From Bacillota bacterium (GTDB lineage Bacteria; Bacillota; Clostridia; Christensenellales; SZUA-584), in contig JAEZIZ010000123.1 in NCBI GenBank assembly GCA_023415915.1, positions 1 to 6,192 on the forward strand: DNA of 6,192 bases, read 5' to 3'. Shown piece by piece: positions 1 to 4,297 of this stretch. Below the pieces are notes generated by a model, which saw only the letters and a list, made by a program, of their open reading frames with translations, had not been told where the DNA came from and made no database searches. Position 1 is the first letter of the stretch. Every line of letters starts with the position of its first letter. The position numbers and the translations under genes are program-made.

Positions 1-14
1 GCCCCCGCTCCCCC

Positions 15-39
15 GCTTCTTTTCTTAAAGAAAAGAAGC
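15..39. repeat. 25-bp palindrome, 12-bp arms
   Basis: The arm GCTTCTTTTCTT (15-26) and its exact reverse complement (28-39) flank a single A. The purine-rich sequence AAAAGAAAC follows. There is no T-run in a position that would make it a standard terminator. Its place next to other non-coding repeats suggests a dispersed palindromic element, but no second copy lies in this window, so that is inference. Confidence 0.6.
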
Positions 40-89
40 AAAAGAAACATTGCCACGGCGCTTCGTATCTGTGCAGTATTATTATTGGA

Positions 90-114
90 GACGGTTAAAC
101 CGTCCCGTTTTTTT
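90..114 (+). terminator. Rho-independent terminator of an upstream plus-strand gene
   Basis: A perfect 7-bp stem, GACGGTT (90-96) and AACCGTC (98-104), is followed by CCG and seven T residues (108-114). The one-base gap means the real loop must open the top base pairs. The gene it would serve lies left of the window. The T-run abuts the GTCAT end of the next repeat. Confidence 0.5.
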
Positions 115-208
115 GTCATCCTGAGACGGAATGAAATGAAGGCAAGGATCCCATGTAATTTGGCAAAAACCCGACGAGATTTCTCGTCGCTCCGCTCCTC
201 AGAATGAC
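115..208. repeat. Dispersed GTCATCCTGAG...CTCAGAATGAC repeat element
   Basis: The element begins GTCATCCTGAG (115-125) and ends CTCAGAATGAC (198-208), imperfect inverted ends. Inside are an AAGGATC segment (144-150) and the hairpin CGACGAGA/TCTCGTCG (172-179 and 182-189). This layout matches a non-autonomous repeat that I recall as common between genes in Clostridia and other gut bacteria. There is no transposase. The right end overlaps the last codons and stop of the minus-strand gene at 199-378. Confidence 0.6.
165..189 (-). terminator. Terminator of the Spo0E-like gene, carried by the repeat
   Basis: Read on the minus strand, the stem CGACGAGA / TCTCGTCG (189-182 and 179-172, loop AA) is followed by GG and five T residues (169-165). 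It begins 10 bases beyond the stop of the minus-strand gene and lies wholly inside the dispersed repeat. Confidence 0.5.
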
Positions 209-378
209 GTTTCCCCCTCCTCCGCCTTCATCTCATTGATTATCTCGTTCACCTTCCTGCACTGCTCAGCTATGCTCTTTGTCTCGGATATCGGCGTGCC
301 GTTTTCAAGCGCTTCGTCGATTAAACGGCCTAATATTTCGCGCTCTTCGCGCAGTTTTATTTCCATGCTTTGTTTCAT
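199..378 (-). CDS. Small Spo0E-like protein, 59 aa
   Basis: The start is the ATG at 378-376, with GGGG about seven bases upstream on the minus strand; the stop is TGA at 201-199. The protein begins MKQSMEIKLREER, continues with LIDEALENGTPISET (residues 19-33), then EQCRKVNEIINEM (38-50). It is strongly helical and charged. Two helices joined by a short N-G-T-P turn resemble the Spo0E family of small aspartyl-phosphate phosphatases, which act on phosphorelay regulators of sporulation. The usual Ser-x-x-x-Asp signature is not clear: the matching stretch is EQCRKVN, so phosphatase activity is doubtful. The last residues (TSF) and the stop are encoded by the end of the dispersed repeat. It is divergent from the XRE regulator and two AACGG-N4-CCGTT palindromes overlap its promoter, so it is probably a target of that regulator. 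It could instead be an unrelated helical-hairpin protein. Confidence 0.6.
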   Translation of the reverse strand: MKQSMEIKLREEREILGRLIDEALENGTPISETKSIAEQCRKVNEIINEMKAEEGETSF

Positions 379-401
379 ATAGTACCCCGCGTCGATGTAT
401 T

Positions 402-415
402 AACGGTTTGCCGTT
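402..415. promoter_or_regulatory. Operator 1, AACGG-TTTG-CCGTT
   Basis: The inverted repeat AACGG/CCGTT with a 4-base spacer extends by one further pair to TAACGG/CCGTTA (401-416). It lies just downstream of the -10 box of the minus-strand promoter. It is the first of three copies in this control region. Confidence 0.7.
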
Positions 416-444
416 AGCATATAATATCTCCGCACGCATGTCAA
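416..444 (-). promoter_or_regulatory. Sigma-A promoter of the Spo0E-like gene
   Basis: On the minus strand a perfect TTGACA (444-439) is followed by a 17-base spacer and TATGCT (421-416, four of six matches). The -35 box overlaps palindrome 2 and the -10 box abuts palindrome 1, so a protein bound at either site would be expected to block RNA polymerase. Confidence 0.6.
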
Positions 445-456
445 CGGTATTCCGTT
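443..456. promoter_or_regulatory. Operator 2, AACGG-TATT-CCGTT
   Basis: Same 5-base arms and 4-base spacer as operator 1, centred 41 bp from it. It overlaps the minus-strand TTGACA box and occupies the expected -35 area for the plus-strand -10 candidate at 471-476. Binding here could repress both directions. Confidence 0.7.
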
Positions 457-470
457 AATCATTTTGTGCG

Positions 471-476
471 TAAAAT
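471..476 (+). promoter_or_regulatory. Candidate -10 box of the XRE gene
   Basis: TAAAAT is a five-of-six match to TATAAT. No good -35 box lies at the right distance; operator 2 covers that area. A perfect TATAAT at 420-425 is an alternative, also without a clear -35. Transcription from 471-476 would start near 483 and place operator 3 just inside the transcript. Confidence 0.3.
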
Positions 477-491
477 GATACGCTGTTGTCA

Positions 492-505
492 AACGGAATT
501 CCGTT
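492..505. promoter_or_regulatory. Operator 3, AACGG-AATT-CCGTT
   Basis: This copy is a perfect 14-bp palindrome, centred 49 bp from operator 2. It ends immediately before the GGGAGG ribosome site of the XRE gene, so it lies in that gene's 5' leader. A repressor bound here could act as a roadblock, which suggests autoregulation. Confidence 0.7.
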
Positions 506-518
506 GGGAGGTATTTGT

Positions 519-761
519 GTGAATCTTTCCAAGGCGGTCGTAAAGCGTATACTTGAATTATGCAAGGAACGGGGAATTACCGTAAACGCTCTTAGCAATA
601 TTTCCGGCGTTACGCAATCGACGGTAAATGATATAGTAAACGGAACTACTCGCAATCCCGGCATAGTTACCATTAAGAAGCTGTGCGACGGGTTTGAGAT
701 AACGTTAACCGAGTTTTTCGATTCGCCGTTGTTCGCCCGTTTGGATCAGGAGATAAAATAG
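519..761 (+). CDS. XRE/Cro-CI family transcriptional regulator, 80 aa
   Basis: I chose the GTG at 519 because GGGAGG (506-511) sits 7 bases before it. A TTG at 486 is also in frame but would place the operator and ribosome site inside the gene. The protein is a single HTH_3-type domain. Helices 2 and 3 fall at about residues 21-41 (TVNALSNISGVTQSTVNDIVN region), with the recognition helix around TQSTVNDIV. The C-terminal part, ITLTEFFDSPLF (61-72), resembles the end of SinR-like small Clostridia regulators. There is no sensor or dimerization domain beyond the HTH fold, so it probably binds as a dimer to the palindromes upstream. Its gene is divergent from the Spo0E-like gene, and three AACGG-N4-CCGTT sites lie in the shared region; autoregulation and control of the neighbour are inferred. 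Confidence 0.85.
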   Translation: MNLSKAVVKRILELCKERGITVNALSNISGVTQSTVNDIVNGTTRNPGIVTIKKLCDGFEITLTEFFDSPLFARLDQEIK

Positions 762-844
762 TCGGGAATGGATAGTCCTTCCCTACAATGGTATCTTCCT
801 AAGCGAGGCGTAACCCGCTGGCAAACGCATTTTGACAACGGATA

Positions 845-883
845 ACACCCCAACAAGCCCTACATCTTGTCGGGGACCCCGAT
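845..883 (+). repeat. Hairpin repeat, copy B
   Basis: ACA, then CCCCAACAAG (848-857), an 8-base loop, CTTGTCGGGG (866-875) and ACCCCGAT (876-883). The arms pair with one A/C mismatch. The same element, with different stem bases, lies on the minus strand at 2211-2248. Here it sits between the XRE gene and the shared terminator. Confidence 0.65.
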
Positions 884-886
884 ATA

Positions 887-910
887 AAAAAACGCCTTTC
901 GGCGTTTTTT
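887..910. terminator. Bidirectional Rho-independent terminator
   Basis: A perfect 10-bp stem, AAAAAACGCC (887-896) and GGCGTTTTTT (901-910), with loop TTTC. There are six T on the plus strand and a T-run on the minus strand, so it can end transcripts of both the XRE gene (plus) and the convergent hemerythrin gene (minus). Confidence 0.9.
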
Positions 911-923
911 GTTTCTGTTATTA

Positions 924-1316
924 TTACTTGCTTCTTATATACCTTCCCAGCGCCTTGTCTTCTTTCGTGATGTGCAGCAGAAGCCAGTTCGTCAGCGTCA
1001 TGCCTACCATAGACTGCGTGGCAGGCGTGAAGCCCTTCTCTATCTCCTTGCGCAGGTTTCTAACGGTAGCCTTGAACTCCTCATGCAGCTTTTTATGCGC
1101 CGTATAGCCAGGATAGTTATACCTTACCTGCAAAGCTTCTTCGGCATTGAAGTGCGATATGACGTAGCTTTCCAGGAAATTTAGCACTTCCAATACCTTC
1201 GCGTTCTTTTCCGCGCCGCTCATAACGTCGTAAAACGAATTCACTCTTGCAATCAGCTCTTTATGCTGGCTGTCGATCTGCTCAACCCCGACAGAAAGGT
1301 CCTGTGTCCACTCCAT
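924..1316 (-). CDS. Bacteriohemerythrin, 130 aa
   Basis: This is an O2-binding non-heme di-iron protein of the hemerythrin family, a soluble four-helix bundle probably used for O2 storage, delivery or scavenging. All seven expected iron ligands are visible: H18 (QHKEL), H55 and E59 (HFNAEE), H74 and H78 (HKKLH), H115 and D120 (HITKED). The N-terminal start MEWTQDLSVGVEQID is typical, and the length matches stand-alone bacterial members. The ATG at 1316 has AGGAGG seven bases upstream on the minus strand (1329-1324). There is no membrane segment and no attached signalling domain. It shares a terminator with the convergent XRE gene and a roughly 200-base upstream region with the divergent NAD(P)H reductase. 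I did not find a convincing minus-strand promoter. The neighbouring rubrerythrin and thiol-redox genes fit a role in oxygen defence. Confidence 0.95.
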   Translation of the reverse strand: MEWTQDLSVGVEQIDSQHKELIARVNSFYDVMSGAEKNAKVLEVLNFLESYVISHFNAEEALQVRYNYPGYTAHKKLHEEFKATVRNLRKEIEKGFTPATQSMVGMTLTNWLLLHITKEDKALGRYIRSK

Positions 1317-1361
1317 ATCTTATCCTCCTGATGTAATATTACCGCCTAAGTATCTTGGGCT

Positions 1362-1391
1362 TTGAGTGCCTTATTTTATTTATCGTATAAT
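1362..1391 (+). promoter_or_regulatory. Distal promoter candidate for the NAD(P)H reductase gene
   Basis: TTGAGT (1362-1367), an 18-base spacer, then a perfect TATAAT (1386-1391). It would give an untranslated leader of about 120 bases before the start at 1523. Confidence 0.4.
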
Positions 1392-1463
1392 GCGCATACT
1401 TCATTAGAGCAGGTTCATCCCTGTATCTCTTTTTCTATGCCGCCTTCCGGTTTTGCCCGTATA

Positions 1464-1492
1464 TTGCCCTCTCCCTCGTTGTGGGATATAAT
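1464..1492 (+). promoter_or_regulatory. Proximal promoter candidate for the NAD(P)H reductase gene
   Basis: TTGCCC (1464-1469), a 17-base spacer, then a perfect TATAAT (1487-1492). The start of transcription would be near 1499, only about 24 bases before the chosen start codon. It is a more economical choice than the distal candidate; both may work. Confidence 0.45.
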
Positions 1493-1522
1493 TCTACTCA
1501 ATAAAAGATTCAGGATATGTGT

Positions 1523-2110
1523 ATGCATGTATTCGTCGTGTACTGCCACCCGAGCGAGCAGAGCTTTACGTATGAAGTGAAAAACGAATTTTTACGCGGC
1601 CTTGCGGATGCCGGGCATACGTATGAAATGTCGGACTTATACGCCATGGGCTTCAACGCGGAGTTTTCGGAAAGAGAATATCTGCGCGACGCTTTCTACA
1701 CAGGAGGCGGCGCCGTGGACGAAGACGTGCTGCGCGAGCAAAATAAGATACAGTCCGCGGACGCCATAGCGTTCATCTACCCCGTGTTCTGGACGGAGGC
1801 CCCCGCAAAGCTCGTCGGCTGGTTCGACAGGGTGTGGACGTTCGGCTTCGCATACGGGCCGGCCACAAAGATGAAGAAGCTTAAAAAGGCGCTTGTCATA
1901 GCGATAGCGGGCAACACTATGGAGGCGCTTAAGGAAACGGGCGAAGCGCAGGCTATGGAGACGGTAATGCTGGGCGACAGGATAAGAGACCGGGCGGAGG
2001 AAAAGCGCATGGTCATACTGGATGGCACGTCGAGACACGACATGGAACAGCGCGAATCCAAAGCGCCCGCGCATTTGAAAACAGCGTATGGACTGGGCAG
2101 GGATATGTGA
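1523..2110 (+). CDS. NAD(P)H-dependent FMN oxidoreductase, flavodoxin_2 family, 195 aa
   Basis: The family (NQO/MdaB/KefF-like, flavodoxin fold) transfers two electrons from NAD(P)H through a flavin to quinones or similar acceptors in the cytoplasm. The N-terminal beta strand and loop VFVVYCHPSEQSF (residues 3-15) form the expected flavin phosphate site. YPVFWTEAPAKLVGWFDRVW (86-105) plus the following GFAYG (108-112) is the hallmark of the family and shapes the active site. A strand ending in IAGNT lies near 129-133. The length is normal for the family. Two in-frame ATGs occur at 1517 and 1523. AGGA at 1512-1515 touches the first but is 7 bases from the second, so I prefer 1523; starting at 1517 would add Met-Cys. 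Two promoter candidates precede it. No clear terminator follows. The acceptor cannot be told from sequence. Confidence 0.88.
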   Translation: MHVFVVYCHPSEQSFTYEVKNEFLRGLADAGHTYEMSDLYAMGFNAEFSEREYLRDAFYTGGGAVDEDVLREQNKIQSADAIAFIYPVFWTEAPAKLVGWFDRVWTFGFAYGPATKMKKLKKALVIAIAGNTMEALKETGEAQAMETVMLGDRIRDRAEEKRMVILDGTSRHDMEQRESKAPAHLKTAYGLGRDM

Positions 2111-2158
2111 GGCCAAAACTGAAAAGCGCGCGTTTCTCTGTTTATGATTCAAAAGTAA

Positions 2159-2167
2159 TGATATAAT
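2159..2167 (+). promoter_or_regulatory. Extended -10 promoter of the rubrerythrin gene
   Basis: TG-A-TATAAT is a perfect extended -10 element, which can work without a strong -35 box; none is seen. The transcript would start near 2174 and carry a leader of about 100 bases that includes the hairpin repeat at 2211-2248. Confidence 0.5.
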
Positions 2168-2210
2168 AAACTAAAGCTTATCAAAACCAATGCGAATCAA
2201 GCGTTGTTTT

Positions 2211-2248
2211 ATCGGGGTCCCCAAAAAGTCGTGAGGCTTTTTGGGTGT
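2211..2248 (-). repeat. Hairpin repeat, copy A, in the rubrerythrin leader
   Basis: On the minus strand the element reads ACACCCAAAAAG, an 8-base loop, then CTTTTTGGGGACCCCGAT. On the plus strand it gives a perfect 9-bp stem, CCCAAAAAG (2220-2228) and CTTTTTGGG (2237-2245), inside the 5' leader of the rubrerythrin transcript, 20 bases before its ribosome site. It lacks a T-run after the stem, so it is not a normal terminator. Confidence 0.65.
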
Positions 2249-2277
2249 AAATAAAACTACTAAGTGGGAGGATGACA

Positions 2278-2772
2278 ATGGAAAACAACAAAACGATGGA
2301 AAACTTGATGGCGGCGTTCGCGGGCGAGTCGCAGGCAAACAGAAAGTATACGGCGTACGCCAGAAAGGCAGAGGCTGAAGGCAAAAAGAACGCGGCAAAG
2401 CTTTTCCGCGCGGCTGCCGATGCGGAGACGCTTCACGCTTTAAAGGAATTCGAGATAGCGGGCAAGATCGGCACGACGGCGGACAACCTTAAAGACGCCA
2501 TAGCGGGCGAAACGCACGAATACACGGATATGTACCCCGGGTTTGTAAAGACGGCGTCCGAAGAAGGCAACAAGGCTGCAGTGCGCACGTTCACATACGC
2601 GATGAAGGCTGAAGAGGTTCACGCGCGGCTGTACGAAGAAGCGCTCAAAAGCATAGACAGTGAGCAGGAAGTATTCTATTATCTCTGCCCCGTCTGCGGC
2701 AACATAGAGCTGTCAGTGCCGGAAAGCTGCCCTATTTGCGGCGTGCCGGGCTCCAAGTTCATAAAATACTGA
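2278..2772 (+). CDS. rbr: Rubrerythrin, 164 aa
   Basis: Rubrerythrin is a cytoplasmic peroxidase of anaerobes that reduces hydrogen peroxide with electrons passed through rubredoxin. The N-terminal four-helix di-iron domain keeps all expected ligands: E17 (AGESQA), E50 and H53 (AETLH), E78 and E81 (GETHEY), E112 and H115 (AEEVH). The C-terminal rubredoxin-like domain has C137-P-V-C140 and C151-P-I-C154 with one iron. The order (di-iron then rubredoxin) is the classical one, though the protein is somewhat shorter than the longest family members. Two ATGs, 2272 and 2278, are in frame. GGGAGG (2266-2271) touches the first and is 6 bases from the second, so I prefer 2278. It is followed by its own terminator, suggesting a single-gene transcript. 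Upstream is an extended -10 promoter and a hairpin repeat in the leader. Confidence 0.96.
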   Translation: MENNKTMENLMAAFAGESQANRKYTAYARKAEAEGKKNAAKLFRAAADAETLHALKEFEIAGKIGTTADNLKDAIAGETHEYTDMYPGFVKTASEEGNKAAVRTFTYAMKAEEVHARLYEEALKSIDSEQEVFYYLCPVCGNIELSVPESCPICGVPGSKFIKY

Positions 2773-2776
2773 GAGT

Positions 2777-2804
2777 ATCCCGGAAATATCTCCGGGATTA
2801 TTTC
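2777..2804 (+). terminator. Terminator of the rubrerythrin gene
   Basis: A perfect 8-bp stem, ATCCCGGA (2777-2784) and TCCGGGAT (2791-2798), with a 6-base loop, is followed by TATTTC. The T-run is weak, so termination may be partial. Confidence 0.65.
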
Positions 2805-2861
2805 TAACGTTCTATTATCCAAAGCGCGGCACTGCTAAATCTATTGTGTTTTTGCCGTGCA

Positions 2862-2870
2862 TGGGATAAT
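2862..2870 (+). promoter_or_regulatory. Promoter of the glutaredoxin operon
   Basis: TG-G-GATAAT is an extended -10 element with a five-of-six -10 box. TTGTGT (2844-2849) is a possible -35, at a short 15-base spacing. An imperfect inverted repeat, GCGCGGCA (2824-2831) and TGCCGTGC (2853-2860), spans the -35 area and could be an operator. Confidence 0.4.
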
Positions 2871-2905
2871 ATCGAATGTGTAACGTTTATAGAAAGGAAT
2901 ACTCT

Positions 2906-3190
2906 ATGGCGCAATTTACGAAAGTGGACGGCAATAATTACGGGGACATAAGGATTTTCGCATTAAGCACATGCGGATGGTGCAGGAAGACGAAAGCGTT
3001 TTTAAGGGATCATAACGTGTCGTTTTCGTACGTCGACGTAGACCTTTTGTCCTCCGACGAACAGGCCGACGTGCTAAAAGAGCAGCGGGCATACAACCCT
3101 GCAGAGTCTTATCCGACTATTGTCGTAAATTCCGATTACTGCATTGTCGGTTACGACGAGCAGAAACTGAAACGGCTTATAGGCGAGTAA
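2906..3190 (+). CDS. Glutaredoxin-like thiol reductase, 94 aa
   Basis: This is a small thioredoxin-fold protein with the redox motif C23-G-W-C26 at the start of helix 1 (ALSTCGWCRKTKAFL) and the cis-proline loop SYPTIVV (P70) that faces it. GYDEQKLKRLIGE at the end matches the final helix of glutaredoxin/NrdH-type proteins. It should exchange electrons with protein disulfides in the cytoplasm. CGWC differs from the CPYC of classical glutaredoxins, and I see no evidence that it uses glutathione. The ATG at 2906 has AAGGA 7 bases upstream; an in-frame ATG at 2876 lacks a site. The next gene starts one base after this stop codon, so the two are translated from one transcript. That partner is a ferredoxin-type disulfide reductase, which suggests this protein is its substrate. 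Confidence 0.88.
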   Translation: MAQFTKVDGNNYGDIRIFALSTCGWCRKTKAFLRDHNVSFSYVDVDLLSSDEQADVLKEQRAYNPAESYPTIVVNSDYCIVGYDEQKLKRLIGE

Positions 3191-3191
3191 C

Positions 3192-3689
3192 ATGACGGAC
3201 GACGTAAAGAAGCGCCTTGAAAAGCTTAAAAGCGACGCCGCAGCGGGTGGGTATACGCTCAATCCCGACGAGGAGTTTTTGGAAGGGCTTGCGGAAGGTC
3301 TTGTTGCAAACAAAGCGCGATACGGCATAGAGAGCTGCCCGTGCCGCCTATTAAAAGGCGCTCCCGAAGATAACATGGACATAGTATGCCCCTGCGTTTA
3401 CCGCGACGACGACCTCGCGGAGTACGGAGCGTGTTATTGCGCGCTGTATGTAACGGATAAATGGAACCCCGCAAGTCAGGTTCCCGAACGGCGTACCGCG
3501 AAAGGTAAAAGTGCTATAAGCAGCCCGGAAACCAAAGCGGCTGACGCTTCGCAGGGACGTGCGTTTTCTTCGCTGCCCTACCCCGTATACCGGTGCGGCG
3601 TATGCGGGTATCTTTGCGCAAACAACAGCCCTCCGCGCGTATGCCCTATATGCAAAGCGGGCGCGGAACGGTTCGAAAGGTTTATATAA
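3192..3689 (+). CDS. Ferredoxin:disulfide reductase, FTR catalytic domain fused to rubredoxin domain, 165 aa
   Basis: Residues about 5-95 are a ferredoxin-thioredoxin reductase catalytic domain. It has C49-P-C51, C66-P-C68 and C81-Y-C83, the six cysteines that hold a [4Fe-4S] cluster and an adjacent redox disulfide (expected pair C51-C83). The spacings are 14 and 12 residues, against 16 and 8 in the chloroplast enzyme, and the His of the usual CHC is Tyr here. A polar linker (about 95-128) leads to a rubredoxin-like domain with C135-x2-C138 and C151-x2-C154; C142 is an extra cysteine. The same fusion is known as ferredoxin:disulfide reductase in Methanosarcina. The likely role is to move electrons from reduced ferredoxin to a disulfide of a small redox protein. 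The gene starts one base after the glutaredoxin-like gene, so they form an operon. No separate FTR variable subunit is present, as expected for this class. Confidence 0.88.
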   Translation: MTDDVKKRLEKLKSDAAAGGYTLNPDEEFLEGLAEGLVANKARYGIESCPCRLLKGAPEDNMDIVCPCVYRDDDLAEYGACYCALYVTDKWNPASQVPERRTAKGKSAISSPETKAADASQGRAFSSLPYPVYRCGVCGYLCANNSPPRVCPICKAGAERFERFI

Positions 3690-3702
3690 CAATATTGTTA
3701 TA
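3685..3702. promoter_or_regulatory. 18-bp perfect palindrome between reductase and TM1266-like genes
   Basis: TATAACAATATTGTTATA is exactly self-complementary. It includes the TAA stop of the reductase (3687-3689) and ends one base before the AGGAGG of the next gene (3704-3709). It could be an operator for an internal promoter, or an RNA fold that affects the ribosome site. The half sites resemble Rex halves but point the wrong way for a Rex box. Confidence 0.5.
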
Positions 3703-3716
3703 CAGGAGGTAACGAC

Positions 3717-3962
3717 ATGGAATACTACATTATGGCCGTAAAAATCGACGAGAGGCGTAAGAATTCACCCGACGTACAACAAGTGCTTTCCAGCTTCGGA
3801 TGCTCGATAAAGGTAAGGCTTGGACTGCACGAGGCCGGAAGCGTATGTTCCGACGAAGGCCTGCTCATACTTCAGCTGACCGGAGACACCGATGAGATGA
3901 AGCAGCTCGAAAAAGCGCTGAATGAGATGGACGGCGTCAAGGCTCGCATGATTATTATCTAA
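3717..3962 (+). CDS. Small TM1266-like (ACT/NikR-C-like fold) protein, 81 aa
   Basis: The ATG at 3717 has AGGAGG 7 bases upstream. The protein starts MEYYIMAVKIDERR, has a central IKVRLGLHE (31-39), then GLLILQLTGD (48-57), and ends in EMDGVKARMIII. The alternation of strands and helices fits a ferredoxin-like ACT-type fold, and the pattern resembles the family named after TM1266, sometimes annotated as iron-only hydrogenase system regulator. It has two cysteines, C29 and C44. No DNA-binding region is visible, so a role as a small sensor or partner protein is more likely than direct DNA binding. It lies 27 bases behind the reductase gene and is probably co-transcribed, but the 18-bp palindrome between them could give it separate control. 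No hydrogenase gene is in the window. The assignment rests on recalled family patterns. Confidence 0.6.
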   Translation: MEYYIMAVKIDERRKNSPDVQQVLSSFGCSIKVRLGLHEAGSVCSDEGLLILQLTGDTDEMKQLEKALNEMDGVKARMIII

Positions 3963-3973
3963 AAAGCGCCTTG

Positions 3974-4297
3974 TTATTCGAAGACTCCCACGACGGATAT
4001 CAGCCCTGTAATATGGCTGTTGAACTCGTCTATCTGTTCGGCGGGTATATTAAACTCCTGATGTCCGTCTGTGGTCTTCGTACTGAACCAGGATAAATAG
4101 TTGTCGTCCGCTTCAAATTCAACGATGTAATTTCTGCGGTCTTCATTGCTCCGCTTTGCAGCAATCTGCATCGCGTATTCTTTGTCGGACGCGAGATTCA
4201 TTCCTCGTCTGCCTGGCATACGCGCCGGGAAACTCTTGAAGCCGTTCTGCTGAATCAATCGAAACTCTTTCTCCCCTACCGAACGGAACAATTTCAT
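3974..4297 (-). CDS. ADP-ribosylation/crystallin-J1-like small protein, 107 aa
   Basis: This gene is convergent with the TM1266-like gene, 11 bases away, with no clear terminator between them. The start at 4297 (MKLFRSVGEKEFRLIQQNGF) has only a weak purine stretch upstream. The pattern of an N-terminal L-x-R-S-V-x-x-x-E-x-x-x-I, a central DKEYAMQIA (38-46), YIVEFEADDNYLSWF (57-71) and a C-terminal IPAEQIDEFNSHITG (84-98) resembles a widespread small family often labelled ADP-ribosylation/crystallin J1, in which the end reads like IPAEELEEFNxxIVG. The usual PPRLPEQPIFYPVLN segment is changed to FPARMPGRRGMNLAS. No transferase activity can be claimed and no catalytic residues can be assigned. 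It has no evident functional link to its neighbours. The family match is a recollection of sequence pattern, so treat the name as tentative. Confidence 0.6.
   Translation of the reverse strand: MKLFRSVGEKEFRLIQQNGFKSFPARMPGRRGMNLASDKEYAMQIAAKRSNEDRRNYIVEFEADDNYLSWFSTKTTDGHQEFNIPAEQIDEFNSHITGLISVVGVFE

Noticed and set aside
1..208. CRISPR array or insertion sequence
   Set aside because: There are no regularly spaced direct repeats and no transposase; the palindromes are single elements of different sequence.
486..518. Longer XRE reading frame starting at TTG 486
   Set aside because: It would place operator 3 and the GGGAGG ribosome site inside the gene. GTG 519 has ideal spacing.
832..1184. 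Plus-strand frames across the hemerythrin gene
   Set aside because: They are antisense to a gene with all seven iron ligands, and have no ribosome site or recognisable product.
1637..2152. Long minus-strand frames of 171 and 94 aa
   Set aside because: They are shadows opposite the NAD(P)H reductase, Arg/His/Ser-rich, with no family resemblance.
2171..2398. Minus-strand frames opposite the rubrerythrin start
   Set aside because: They overlap the rubrerythrin promoter, leader and coding region on the other strand, with no ribosome site. The hydrophobic look comes from reading the complement.
3685..3702. Rex binding site
   Set aside because: The Rex consensus has TTGTTA first and TAACAA second around a spacer. 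Here the order is reversed and there is no spacer.
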